DNA from: Natronococcus amylolyticus DSM 10524
GTDB taxonomy: Archaea; Halobacteriota; Halobacteria; Halobacteriales; Natrialbaceae
Reading direction: 5' to 3'
NCBI RefSeq assembly: GCF_000337675.1
Contig: NZ_AOIB01000021.1
Coordinates: 249,632 to 313,631 of the forward strand
DNA length: 64,000 bases
Numbering within the stretch: position 1 is the stretch's first letter; each line of letters starts with the position of its first letter. Made by a program: the position numbers and the translations under genes. The notes under the pieces were generated by a model, which had not been told where the DNA came from, searched no databases, and saw only the letters and a program-made list of their open reading frames with translations. Below, piece by piece: positions 43,697-52,027 of the stretch.

Positions 43697-45862
43697 ATGC
43701 GATCGGAATCGCTAACCGACGCGCTCCGGGAGACGCTCGCGGTCTTCGACGGATCGGGCGAGCCCCGGACGACGCCTGAGGTAGCCGAACGGCTCGAGCT
43801 CGGTCGACGGAGCACGTACGACAGACTGGAGCGACTCGCCGAGCGGGAGTGCCTCAAGACGAAGAAGGTCGGCGCGAACGCTCGAGTCTGGTGGCAGCCG
43901 GCGACAGGTGGGGTAACGAAAGCGAACTCCGAGGAACTCGAGGAAGTAGTCACTCGGATTAGCGACGGATTCTTCGCAGTCGATGACGAGTGGCGACTGA
44001 CCTATCTCAACGAGATCCACACGTCGATGTTCGACGGTACTCCCTCGGAGCTGCTGGGCGAGCGCCTGTGGGACGCTGCGCCGGGACTGCTCGACACCGC
44101 CTTCGAGAGGGCCTATCGGGAGGCGATGGAAACCCAGACGGCAACCACCGTCGAAGCGTACTTTCCACCTCTCGAGGGCTGGTACCGGGACATCGTCCAC
44201 CCGTCGCCGTCGGGGCTATCGATCTACTTCACGGACGTCACCGAACGCAAGGCGCGCGAACGGGCCCTGGAACGATACGAGCGCATCGTCGAAACGGTCG
44301 GCGACGGAATTTACGTACTCGACGGCGACGACCGGTTCACGTTCGTCAACGACGCGTTCGTCTCGATGACGGGATACGGCCGCGAGGAGCTGCTCGGGAG
44401 CGCCGCCGAGTTCGTGTTCGGCGACGAGTTCGAGGAGACTGCGACGGAGACCTGGACCGGACTCGAGTCGACGAACCGGAGCGTCACCGTCCTCGAGGAG
44501 CGGCTACACGGCGCCGATGGCGAGTCGTTCGTCGTGGAGAGTCGGTTCAGTCGGCTCGAAGTCGGGAACGGCGAGTGCGGGCGTGTCGGCGTCGTCCGCG
44601 ACGTTACCGACCGGGCCGAGTACGAACGGGAACTCGAACACCAGCGCGAGCAGCTGGCGGCGGTGACCAGTCTCGGCGAGGTCGCAAACGAGATCGTCCA
44701 CGCCATCATCGGACAACCGACTCGCGAGGATATCGAGGACACGGTCTGTAAGAACCTCGCGAACTCCGACTCGTACCTGTTCGCCTGGATCGGAGAGGTC
44801 GACACCGCGACCCGGACAGTGGATCTCCGAACCGAAGCCGGCGTCGAGGGCTACCTCGACGAAACCACGATCTCGGTCGATCCGAACGACGACCGGAGTA
44901 AGGGGCCGACCGGCCGGGCGTTTCGGTTCGGCAAGGTACAGACGACGCGAGACATCGATTCCGATCCACGGTACGAGCCGTGGCGGAGTCACACCAAACC
45001 CTACGGGGTTCGGTCGTCCGCGGCGATCCCGATCGCCCACGAGGGCGGTATCTACGGCGTGTTGAACGTCTACGCGGATCGCCCGTCTGCGTTCGAGAGA
45101 CAGGAGGGAAAGCGGATCACGCAGCTCGGCGAGGTCATCGGTCACGCGATCGCCGCCGCCGAGCGCAAGCAGTCGCTGTTGAGCGACGATCTCGTCGAAC
45201 TCGAGTTTCGGATTCGGGACGTCTTCGCCGGGCTCGACAGTCCGAACGAGATGCCGGGACGAATTACGTTCGAGCACACGATCCCGATCGGTGAGGACGA
45301 GTTTCTCGTCTACGGCACTGCCACGCCGGATGCGATCGACACCGTCCGGAACCTTGGTGAGACACACGATGGAGAGGTTGACGTCACAGTCCACTCGGAG
45401 GCGACTCCTCCCGGATTTGAACTTCGTATAACCGATCCACCGGTGCTCTCTGTCATCGCTGCTCTCAGCGGATACGTCGATAGCGCGTCGATCGAGAACG
45501 GTGACTATCGGTTGACGATCCACCTCGCGCCAAGTGTCGACGTTCACCGCGTCGTCGACGCCGTCGAGTCGGCGTACTCGGACGCCGAACTGCGCTGTCA
45601 CCGCCAGATCACGCGACCGCGAGACGACCCGCGACCCGTGCAACGCCGCCTCACTGGTGAACTTACCGATCGGCAACATGCTGTCCTCTCCGCGGCGTAC
45701 TACGCGGGGTTCTTCGAGTGGCCCCGCGAGAAGTCCGCGGCGGAGCTCGCGGACTCGCTCGACATCGCGGCGCCGACGTTCCACCAGCACCTTCGGAAGG
45801 GCGAACGGAAGGTGTTCGACTCGCTGTTTTCGCCGCCGGACGAGCGGGAGGAGCAATCGTGA
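43697..45862 (+). CDS. Bacterio-opsin activator-like PAS/GAF/HTH-10 regulator
   Basis: 721 aa one-component sensor-regulator. Order of parts: an N-terminal winged helix (TPEVAERLELGRRSTYDRLE, residues about 25-75), PAS domain 1 (about 80-190), PAS domain 2 (about 200-320, DGIYVLDGDDRFTFVNDAFV), a coiled linker, GAF domain (about 350-490), a bacterioopsin-activator middle domain, and a C-terminal HTH_10 (LTDRQHAVLSAAYYAGFFEW, then LADSLDIAAPTFHQHLRKGE). Signals are unknown, perhaps redox or light. ATG at 43697 follows a GTTAATAC element by about 28 nt; an in-frame ATG 36 codons upstream is less likely. Confidence 0.87.
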   Translation: MRSESLTDALRETLAVFDGSGEPRTTPEVAERLELGRRSTYDRLERLAERECLKTKKVGANARVWWQPATGGVTKANSEELEEVVTRISDGFFAVDDEWRLTYLNEIHTSMFDGTPSELLGERLWDAAPGLLDTAFERAYREAMETQTATTVEAYFPPLEGWYRDIVHPSPSGLSIYFTDVTERKARERALERYERIVETVGDGIYVLDGDDRFTFVNDAFVSMTGYGREELLGSAAEFVFGDEFEETATETWTGLESTNRSVTVLEERLHGADGESFVVESRFSRLEVGNGECGRVGVVRDVTDRAEYERELEHQREQLAAVTSLGEVANEIVHAIIGQPTREDIEDTVCKNLANSDSYLFAWIGEVDTATRTVDLRTEAGVEGYLDETTISVDPNDDRSKGPTGRAFRFGKVQTTRDIDSDPRYEPWRSHTKPYGVRSSAAIPIAHEGGIYGVLNVYADRPSAFERQEGKRITQLGEVIGHAIAAAERKQSLLSDDLVELEFRIRDVFAGLDSPNEMPGRITFEHTIPIGEDEFLVYGTATPDAIDTVRNLGETHDGEVDVTVHSEATPPGFELRITDPPVLSVIAALSGYVDSASIENGDYRLTIHLAPSVDVHRVVDAVESAYSDAELRCHRQITRPRDDPRPVQRRLTGELTDRQHAVLSAAYYAGFFEWPREKSAAELADSLDIAAPTFHQHLRKGERKVFDSLFSPPDEREEQS

Positions 45863-45931
45863 ACGACTCGAGGAGTGAGATGCTGGATGTCCCCTCCCCT
45901 CCGGTCGCGGGTATCTTACCGCCTATACCAA

Positions 45932-45956
45932 GATCTATTTTAAATGTAAATAGATC
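45932..45956. promoter_or_regulatory. 25-bp perfect palindrome with AT-rich centre
   Basis: GATCTATTT (45932-45940) and AAATAGATC (45948-45956) form a perfect 9-bp inverted repeat around TAAATGT. It lies 70 bp after the Bat-like gene and 53 bp before the zinc-ribbon micro-gene. It could be an operator or a terminator hairpin; the AT-rich arms favour an operator. Confidence 0.5.
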
Positions 45957-46008
45957 GTCAAATTGGTGAGGTATCGAAACTATCCTCTCGAGAGTATTTT
46001 AACTCCAC

Positions 46009-46179
46009 ATGGACAGATATATTAGCTGCACACGGTGCGATTTCATACTCCTGGCGTCGAGCACCGAGCGACCGCGACCGGCGAGACATCGTACGTGTCC
46101 CGGCTGTGACGGAACCGACTTCCGGTTCGAGAGCGACGGACTCACCGTTCTAGAGGAGGAGTCCGCTCCACGAAAGTAA
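46009..46179 (+). CDS. 56-aa zinc ribbon protein
   Basis: Short gene read directly: ATG 46009, TAA 46177-46179. MDRYISCTRCDFILLASSTE has a CxxC pair (Cys7, Cys10) and RTCPGCDGTDFRFESDGL a second (Cys30, Cys33), spaced like a rubredoxin-type or zinc-ribbon fold; the tail is acidic. The pattern resembles haloarchaeal HVO_0649-like micro-proteins. It stands between the Bat-like gene and an HTH-10 regulator, so a role in regulation is possible but not shown. Confidence 0.68.
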   Translation: MDRYISCTRCDFILLASSTERPRPARHRTCPGCDGTDFRFESDGLTVLEEESAPRK

Positions 46180-46181
46180 CT

Positions 46182-46217
46182 GCAAACGATCACGCAAACG
46201 TTTTCGGAAACGTTTGC
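46182..46217. repeat. Hexamer array with perfect 11-bp inverted repeat
   Basis: Six in-register hexamers: GCAAAC, GATCAC, GCAAAC, GTTTTC, GGAAAC, GTTTGC. Inside is the perfect inverted repeat CGCAAACGTTT (46193-46203), tcgg, AAACGTTTGCG (46208-46218). It begins two bases after the zinc-ribbon stop codon and lies about 90 bp before the HTH-10 gene start. Confidence 0.68.
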
Positions 46218-46302
46218 GAAGGTGGCCGTCCCGGTTCCGCGGATCGGCGGTTCCGCTCCGAGAGTCCGACGAAACCAAGGCGTTTCGATCCTATGCGAAC
46301 GT

Positions 46303-46971
46303 ATGGGAGGGACAGTCGCGGAGATCGAACTTTCGCCGGCGGAGTTCGTCCTCGAGGAGACGATCAACGCCGTCGAGGGGCTCGAGTGCGAGGTCGAACG
46401 GGTCGTCGCGAACGTCGACGGGGACGTCATGCCGTTCCTCTGGGTCGACGCGCCCGATCTCGAGGGGCTCGAAGACGTACTCGAGGAGGACGAAACCGTC
46501 GACAACGTCCGACTGCTCGCGGACGTCGACGGCGAACAGCTCTACCAGATGGACTGGGTCCAACGGGTCGACGCGCTCGTCCAGGTACTCGTCGAGGAGG
46601 AGGGGACGGTACTCTCGGCGGTCGGCGACGCCAGCGGCTGGCAGTTCCGGCTGCTGTTTCCCGACCGGGATAGCCTGTCGCGAACGAACGACTACTGCCG
46701 ATCGAACGGAATCCAGTTCCAGCTCCACGCCGTTTACAGCCTCGAGGAGGGCCGACAGGGTCGGTTTGGCCTCACCGACGACCAGCAGGACACTCTCGAG
46801 ATTGCCTTCGAGCGCGGCTACTACGAGATTCCTCGCGACGCCGATATGATGGCACTGGCCGAGGAGATGGATATCTCCCATCAAGCGCTCTCGGAACGGC
46901 TCCGCCGAGCTCACCGCAGCCTCGTCCAGAACACCGTCATCATCGGTCAAGAGAGCGATCCCGACGAGTAA
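46303..46971 (+). CDS. HTH-10 family transcriptional regulator (Bat-like)
   Basis: 222 aa. The N-terminal 155 residues form the bacterioopsin-activator beta-rich domain (MGGTVAEIELSPAEFVLEET, VVANVDGDVMPFLWVDAPDL, DWVQRVDALVQVLVEEEGTV). The C-terminus is a HTH_10 (FGLTDDQQDTLEIAFERGYY, then LAEEMDISHQALSERLRRAH). ATG at 46303 begins conserved sequence; an in-frame ATG at 46222 gives an Arg-rich, poorly halophilic extension. It probably activates genes in response to an intracellular signal. Confidence 0.85.
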   Translation: MGGTVAEIELSPAEFVLEETINAVEGLECEVERVVANVDGDVMPFLWVDAPDLEGLEDVLEEDETVDNVRLLADVDGEQLYQMDWVQRVDALVQVLVEEEGTVLSAVGDASGWQFRLLFPDRDSLSRTNDYCRSNGIQFQLHAVYSLEEGRQGRFGLTDDQQDTLEIAFERGYYEIPRDADMMALAEEMDISHQALSERLRRAHRSLVQNTVIIGQESDPDE

Positions 46972-47169
46972 GCAGACGATAGTTCTGGCGTCCGACTCGA
47001 ACTCGTCGGAAGGCGATCGACGGATCCTGTAAGTGACGATTCGTAGCGACGCTGTTACGATTGCAGTCGGTGATCGATCGGCAGTAGCTGCGAGAGTTCC
47101 ACCGTCTGGCGACCCGTCATCGGGTAACTATCTGCCGCTCGAACCCGTCTCTCCCGTGAGGATACCATC

Positions 47170-47712
47170 ATGGCCACGAACGCGGCAGGCGGAATTCTGC
47201 GCAGAACGGTACTGAAAGCCGGCGCGGCGGCGGGAGTACTCGCGATGGGCGGCGCTGCGAGCGCGGCCGACGACACCGACGACGAGACGAACGACGTCGA
47301 CGAGCCCGACGGATTCGAGGTAACGGTCCTGGGGGACCACGCTCCGTTCGTCGACGACGTCACCGCAACGTTCGAACTCACCTACGCGGACGGCGAGACG
47401 GACGAGCCAACCGTCGTCGACCTCGAGGACGCCTCGACGGTCGTCGTCGCGGAGGCGACCTGGGAGGCGGGGGCGAGGTCGGGCTGGCATCGCCACCCCG
47501 GCATGTCCGTCGTCCACATGGTCGAGGGCGAGATCGAACATACGATGGAAGACGACTGCATCCCCCGGACGTACGCGGCCGGGGACGCGTGGATCGATCC
47601 CGGCCACGTCCACAGGGCCGACAGCGAGGACGGCGCGTTCGCCTACGTGACGTTCCTCGGCATTCCCGAGGACGAACCGCCGACCGAGTGGGTCGAGCCG
47701 GTCGACTGTTGA
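47170..47712 (+). CDS. Secreted cupin-domain protein
   Basis: 180 aa. The N-terminus MATNAAGGILRRTVLKAGAA, continuing AGVLAMGGAASA, is a twin-arginine signal. After a short acidic linker comes a cupin: ATWEAGARSGWHRHPGMSVV, HMVEGEIEHT, and AAGDAWIDPGHVHRA, with the expected metal-binding His residues (HRH, then HVH). A small beta-barrel with unknown ligand, acting outside the membrane or at the cell surface. ATG at 47170; a presumed promoter lies in the 198-bp gap before it. Confidence 0.82.
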   Translation: MATNAAGGILRRTVLKAGAAAGVLAMGGAASAADDTDDETNDVDEPDGFEVTVLGDHAPFVDDVTATFELTYADGETDEPTVVDLEDASTVVVAEATWEAGARSGWHRHPGMSVVHMVEGEIEHTMEDDCIPRTYAAGDAWIDPGHVHRADSEDGAFAYVTFLGIPEDEPPTEWVEPVDC

Positions 47713-47765
47713 ATGGCCTCGAGCGACCCATCCTCGATCGGTCGGGGAACGGGAGGGCCGGAGCC

Positions 47766-49196
47766 GTGACCCCCGAGACCGCTCGGCGAGGCGACGGTGA
47801 CCGAAGCGGACGGGCGATCGTCGTCGGGGCAGGCGTCGCCGGTCTGACGGCGGCCCGCGTCCTCGCGGACTCGTTCGATTCGGTGACGGTGATCGACCGC
47901 GATCCGCTGCCCGACGAGCCCGTCTCCCGGCCCGGGGTTCCCCAGGCTAACCAGATTCATATCCTCTGGGAAGCCGGTCGGTTGGCGCTCGAGAAGCTGT
48001 TCCCGGGGTACACCGAGGAGCTGTGTGCCGCCGGCGGCGTGTCCATCGACGGCCGGCGTGATCTGCACCTGTACAGTCAGGGCGGGTTTCTGGCGTCGGG
48101 GTCATCGCCCTTCCCGCTGTATGCTGCGAGCCGACCGCTGTACGAGCAGCTCCTCCGGCGGCGGGTCGCCGAGCTGGAGGGAGTTAGACTTCGGTCACAG
48201 TGCCGATTCGTCGACTACGAAACCGACGAAACGAAAACGGCCGTAACCGGCGTTCGCGTTCGCTCTCGAGGTGCCGAGCGGACGGCGCTCCCGGCAGAGC
48301 TGGTCGTCGACGCGACCGGCAGGACGAGTCGAACCCCGGCCTGGCTGGCGCGAAACGGCTACGGGCAGCCCCCGACAGACGAGGTGACGATCGGGCTGGC
48401 CTACACGACGATCGCCCTCGAGCGCCCGCCCGACGACCGCCGGATGATCGGGATGCTGGCCGAGCCACCCCGGACGAGGGGCGGAGCCGTATTACCCGTC
48501 GAGGGCGACCGGTGGCTCGTGAACGTCCACGGCGTCCACGGGGATCACCCGCCGACGGACGTCGGCGGAATCGGCGAGTTCGTTGCACCCCTTCCGACGG
48601 CCGTGTTCGACCGATTGCTTGAGGAGTGTCCGCCGCTGGCGGAGACGGGTCATCACTACCCGTTCCCCTCGAACCGACGCTACCGCTACGAGGCCCTCGA
48701 GCGGTTTCCCGATGGGCTGGTCGTGGTCGGGGACGCGGTCGCCAGCTTCAATCCGATCTACGGCCAGGGAATGTCGGTGGCCGCGCTCGAGGCGCTGGCG
48801 CTCGGGCGCACGCTCCGAGAGGGGCGAAGCGGGATCCCGACGCGGTTTTTCGACCGCGCGGCGGCGATCGTCGATCCCGCGTGGATGCTGGCGATCGGGG
48901 CCGACAGCGCCTTCTCCGAGACGCGGGGCGACGTTCCTCGGGGAACCGCGGTCTTCGACTGGTACCTATCTCGACTGTTTCGGAGGGCCCACACCGACGG
49001 AAAGCTGACCGACGCCTTTCTGGGGGTCCTCTCGATGCAACGGCCTCCGTCCTCGCTGCTCCGTGCCAGCGTCGCGTGGCGCGTGCTCGCTCCGAGATAC
49101 GGCGGCAACCGATCGGCTCGGGACTCACCGAACCGACCGCCCTCGGCTCACGAGAGGAAACCGGATCTCGCCCCTCGGCGATCGAACCGACGCTGA
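47766..49196 (+). CDS. FAD-dependent oxidoreductase/monooxygenase
   Basis: 476 aa. Rossmann FAD motif AIVVGAGVAGLTAARVLADS near the N-terminus, ATGRTSRTPAWL in the middle, and the GD motif LVVVGDAVASFNPIYGQGMS that binds FAD; this is the p-hydroxybenzoate-hydroxylase/halogenase-like group. Substrate unknown; hydroxylase, epoxidase or dehydrogenase activity cannot be told apart. The start is placed at GTG 47766 because the FAD motif starts about 15 residues later; an ATG at 47589 would put the N-terminus inside the cupin gene. It starts 53 bp after the cupin stop and may be co-transcribed with it. Confidence 0.75.
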   Translation: MTPETARRGDGDRSGRAIVVGAGVAGLTAARVLADSFDSVTVIDRDPLPDEPVSRPGVPQANQIHILWEAGRLALEKLFPGYTEELCAAGGVSIDGRRDLHLYSQGGFLASGSSPFPLYAASRPLYEQLLRRRVAELEGVRLRSQCRFVDYETDETKTAVTGVRVRSRGAERTALPAELVVDATGRTSRTPAWLARNGYGQPPTDEVTIGLAYTTIALERPPDDRRMIGMLAEPPRTRGGAVLPVEGDRWLVNVHGVHGDHPPTDVGGIGEFVAPLPTAVFDRLLEECPPLAETGHHYPFPSNRRYRYEALERFPDGLVVVGDAVASFNPIYGQGMSVAALEALALGRTLREGRSGIPTRFFDRAAAIVDPAWMLAIGADSAFSETRGDVPRGTAVFDWYLSRLFRRAHTDGKLTDAFLGVLSMQRPPSSLLRASVAWRVLAPRYGGNRSARDSPNRPPSAHERKPDLAPRRSNRR

Positions 49197-49228
49197 CCCG
49201 ACGGTAGGTCGGAGGGAGGACACCGCCG

Positions 49229-50494
49229 TTACAGGTTCGGAAGCTCGGTCCCCGGAAGGAACTGTCCGGTCTGCCGGTAGACGCCCCCGAGAAGGACCAC
49301 CCCCGCGACCAGCGGAAGCGCCGCACAGGCGAGGTACACGGGCCCGAATCCGACGAGTTCGGTGACCGGAAGCGACACGATCGGGCCGACGCCGCCGCCG
49401 ACGTCTCCGAGGACGTTGTTCGTTCCGACGGCACGGCCCATCCGACCGTCATCGGTGAGATCGCCGAGCAGTGCCATCATCGGACCGCTCGTTCCGCCCT
49501 GTCCGGCGCCGATGAACAGACAGGCGACGGCGAGCGTCCCGGCCGAGTCGGCGGACGCGAGAAGGACGAACCCCACGAACAGGATCCCGAGAAAGCACAG
49601 CAACACCGGGACCCGCGACTGCTGCAGGTCGCTCACGTAGCCGCCGAGGAACATGAACAGTCCCGCGGTGACGACCGTGATAGCCATGAACAGCCCGGAG
49701 GTCCCCTGCGCGTCGAAGCCGAGCAGCCCGATGTCGTTCTCGCCGAGAAAGAGGACCAGCGTCGAGAACAGGACGCCGAAGTAGACGAAGAGTACGGCGA
49801 AGTTGATCAGGCCGACCGTCACTGCGGGGACGCTCGTGTCGACGTCCCACGGCTTCACCGACTCGCGAGCGTCGCCCTCGACGTGCGTCTCCGGGATCGT
49901 CGCGTACGCCAGACCGCTGGCGACGAACGCGAACACCGTCGCGAGGAGAAACGCCGCGATCTCCCCGCCGATCTCGCTGACGACGCCGCCGACGACCATC
50001 CCGGTCGGCGCCCCGAAGAGAACCCCGCCCCTGATGAGTCCCATACTGGTTCCTCTCGAGCCGCCGTCGCTGACGTCGGAGGCGATCGTATAGGCGGTCG
50101 CGAACACGAGCGCGCTGCCGACGCCCCACAGGAATCGCGCGGTCAGAAACCACGCCTCGGGAACGGGCGCCGGAATAGCGACGACGTACCCGAGCGTGGC
50201 GAACCCCTGGACGAACATTCCGACCACAAAGGGTGTTCGCGTCCCGATTCGGTCGACGAGGATTCCGGCGGGCGCGTTCGCGACCAGTCTCGAGAAGCGG
50301 TTCGCGCTGAGGATCACGCCAACCATGAACGGAGAGATGCCGAGAATGACCCCGAGATTCGGCAGGATCGGGAAGATCACGCCGCCGCCGAAGCCGATGA
50401 AGAACGTACTGAGTATCACGGCCCCAATAACGACGTACCGGTCGTCGCCCGCTCCGCTCAGCCGGTCGATCGATCGCGATACCGGACCGCTCAT
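49229..50494 (-). CDS. MFS transporter
   Basis: 421 aa, 12 predicted membrane helices. The motif between helices 2 and 3 reads GILVDRIGTRTPFVVG, matching the MFS G-x-x-x-D-R-x-G signature, and GGSRGTSMGLIRGG, GAGQGGTSGPMMALLG fall in later loops. Likely a drug or metabolite exporter. ATG at 50494 overlaps the stop of a 27-codon upstream frame by four bases, and a palindromic element TGACT gcct AGTCA lies about 85 bp upstream. Convergent with the FAD oxidoreductase. Confidence 0.85.
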   Translation of the reverse strand: MSGPVSRSIDRLSGAGDDRYVVIGAVILSTFFIGFGGGVIFPILPNLGVILGISPFMVGVILSANRFSRLVANAPAGILVDRIGTRTPFVVGMFVQGFATLGYVVAIPAPVPEAWFLTARFLWGVGSALVFATAYTIASDVSDGGSRGTSMGLIRGGVLFGAPTGMVVGGVVSEIGGEIAAFLLATVFAFVASGLAYATIPETHVEGDARESVKPWDVDTSVPAVTVGLINFAVLFVYFGVLFSTLVLFLGENDIGLLGFDAQGTSGLFMAITVVTAGLFMFLGGYVSDLQQSRVPVLLCFLGILFVGFVLLASADSAGTLAVACLFIGAGQGGTSGPMMALLGDLTDDGRMGRAVGTNNVLGDVGGGVGPIVSLPVTELVGFGPVYLACAALPLVAGVVLLGGVYRQTGQFLPGTELPNL

Positions 50495-50574
50495 CCGGTC
50501 TCGCTGCTGCTATCCGGGTGCGTTCGATCCTGGTGTCCCGTCCGCATCGGTTCGAACTGCTCGTCGGCCCTCAT
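50491..50574 (-). CDS. Possible 27-codon upstream ORF coupled to the MFS gene
   Basis: ATG at 50574, TGA at 50491-50493 overlapping the MFS ATG as ATGA. It encodes MRADEQFEPMRTGHQDRTHP then seven more residues. Composition is not clearly haloarchaeal, and there is no homology evidence. It may be a leader peptide, or chance. Confidence 0.3.
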   Translation of the reverse strand: MRADEQFEPMRTGHQDRTHPDSSSETG

Positions 50575-50575
50575 C

Positions 50576-50591
50576 CTGACTGCCTAGTCAG
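50576..50591. promoter_or_regulatory. Palindromic operator-like site
   Basis: CTGACT gcct AGTCAG, a perfect 6-bp inverted repeat around a 4-bp spacer, in the MFS promoter region directly before the small upstream ORF. TetR-type repressors bind sites of this form and often control MFS exporters; no such regulator gene is adjacent here. Confidence 0.5.
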
Positions 50592-50746
50592 TTAGCGCTC
50601 AAAGCAATTACGATCTCGCCCGGAACACGGGATGGTGAAGCGAAATATGGTTTACTGGCGTGTGATTGGCTCCTCGTCGACGCGCCGACAAGCATGAGTC
50701 GAGATAGTGCAGTGTCAGTCCAGCCTACCGCAGCTCGAGGAAGCGT

Positions 50747-50782
50747 GCAAACGCAAACGAAAACGCAATCGCAACCGCAAAC
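50747..50782. repeat. Hexamer array (six G-N4-C units) at the par operon end
   Basis: Six in-register hexamers: GCAAAC, GCAAAC, GAAAAC, GCAATC, GCAACC, GCAAAC. It starts four bases after the stop codon of the ParA partner gene (minus strand), so the array lies at the 3' end of that operon. No coding potential was seen. Confidence 0.7.
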
Positions 50783-50786
50783 AGAC

Positions 50787-51167
50787 TCAGATGTTCTGCT
50801 GGGCGTGGCGCCCGACCGCGTCGCTGAGCTGTTCGGTTTTCTCGGGCGTCGCGGTCTCGAGCCCGACACGGACGGCCAGTCGGACGATCTCGCTCCGGTC
50901 GAATCCCTCCGAGCACTCGCGTCCGAGCGCCTCCTCTAAGGCGTTGCCGACCGCGGTCATCTCCGCGTCGTCCTCGTCGAGGGTCGCCAAAAGCGCCGCG
51001 ACGGGCTGATCGCGGACGGCGACCGTCTTCGGTCGCTCCCCGCTGTCGACGGCCTCGATGGCGTCGACGAGTTCGTCGACGAACGCGGAGTCGGCCTCGG
51101 TCCTGATCTCGTCGTTCCGGTCGCCGCGCTCGGTCTTCTTGCGTAGTTCCTCGAGTTCGTCGCTCAT
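50787..51167 (-). CDS. Small ParA-partner protein
   Basis: 126 aa, acidic overall with basic patches at the N-terminus (LEELRKKTERGDRNDEIR). The middle KTVAVRDQPVAALLATLDED and the C-terminal FDRSEIVRLAVRVGLETA, the latter like the SRSEIVREAV helix of ribbon-helix-helix proteins, suggest a DNA-binding fold, but no family is certain. ATG overlaps the ParA stop (ATGA), so the two are translationally coupled. By analogy with type Ib partition pairs it may bind DNA and stimulate the ATPase. Hexamer arrays stand at both ends of this operon. Confidence 0.65.
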   Translation of the reverse strand: MSDELEELRKKTERGDRNDEIRTEADSAFVDELVDAIEAVDSGERPKTVAVRDQPVAALLATLDEDDAEMTAVGNALEEALGRECSEGFDRSEIVRLAVRVGLETATPEKTEQLSDAVGRHAQQNI

Positions 51168-52024
51168 TGTCGCTCACCCAGTCGCCGCTGGAGGACCGAG
51201 GCGCTGTCGAGAAACGCCTCACGAGCGCGTTCGGCGGTCGTCGAGGGCTCCTCGAGCGCGAACACCGTTCGTCCCTCGTCGGCCGCGTTCCGGATATCCT
51301 GGCTCGCGGGGACGTGTTCGGGCGCGATCGCACCCTCGTACTCCTCGCCGAACCCCTCGAGGTACTCGTTTGCGAGCTTCGTTCGGGTGTCGACCTTGTT
51401 CGGCAGGATCATCGCGAGGTCGACGTCGACGCCGAACTGGTCGTCGATCTTCGCCAGATCGCGCTCGAGGGCCGTCGCCTGCTCGCTCTCGAAGGGACCC
51501 ATCTCGACGGGCGCGACGACGTTCCGGGTCGCCCACAGCCCGTTGTAGGTGACGTTGTTCGTCAGTCCCGGCAGGTCGATCAGGACGGTGTCGTACCGGC
51601 CGTCGATGTACTCGTCGAGGAAGCGCTCGAGCCGGGAGTAACGCTCTCGAGCGTCGTCGATGTTGCCGAGGTCGGCGTCGAGCGAGTCGAGTCCGGGGTG
51701 GGCGGGGATCAGATCGACGCCCTCGTCGGTCTCGACGATCAGGCTGTCGACGGCTGCGTCGCCGAGCTTCGAGGCGATCTGATCCCACTCCTCGGCGAAC
51801 ACCGTCGAGATGTTCGGCCAGTCGTCGTCGTTCTCGATATCTTCCTGGACTTCCGACCAGACGCCGAAGTGTTTCGCCAGGTCGCCCTGTTTGCCGGCGA
51901 GGTCGATGAGCAGGACGTCATCGCCCGCTTCGGCGAGCGCGACGCCGAGGTGGGCCGCCGAGGTCGTCTTTCCGGTACCGCCCTTGTCGAGAAAGGTCGC
52001 GGCTCGGTTGGTGCTGACTTCCAT
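51164..52024 (-). CDS. ParA/MinD-type ATPase
   Basis: 286 aa. Deviant Walker A DKGGTGKTT (residues 13-21) near the N-terminus identifies the ParA/MinD superfamily; VLLIDLAGKQGDLAKHFGVW and YDTVLIDLPGLTNNVTYNGL are the switch and Walker B regions. It has no N-terminal DNA-binding domain, so it is the short type Ib kind. It may partition DNA or position proteins. Start ATG at 52024 is preceded immediately by a hexamer array and a TTTTATATT TATA element (52056-52064, minus strand). Confidence 0.85.
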   Translation of the reverse strand: MEVSTNRAATFLDKGGTGKTTSAAHLGVALAEAGDDVLLIDLAGKQGDLAKHFGVWSEVQEDIENDDDWPNISTVFAEEWDQIASKLGDAAVDSLIVETDEGVDLIPAHPGLDSLDADLGNIDDARERYSRLERFLDEYIDGRYDTVLIDLPGLTNNVTYNGLWATRNVVAPVEMGPFESEQATALERDLAKIDDQFGVDVDLAMILPNKVDTRTKLANEYLEGFGEEYEGAIAPEHVPASQDIRNAADEGRTVFALEEPSTTAERAREAFLDSASVLQRRLGERQ

Positions 52025-52027
52025 TCC

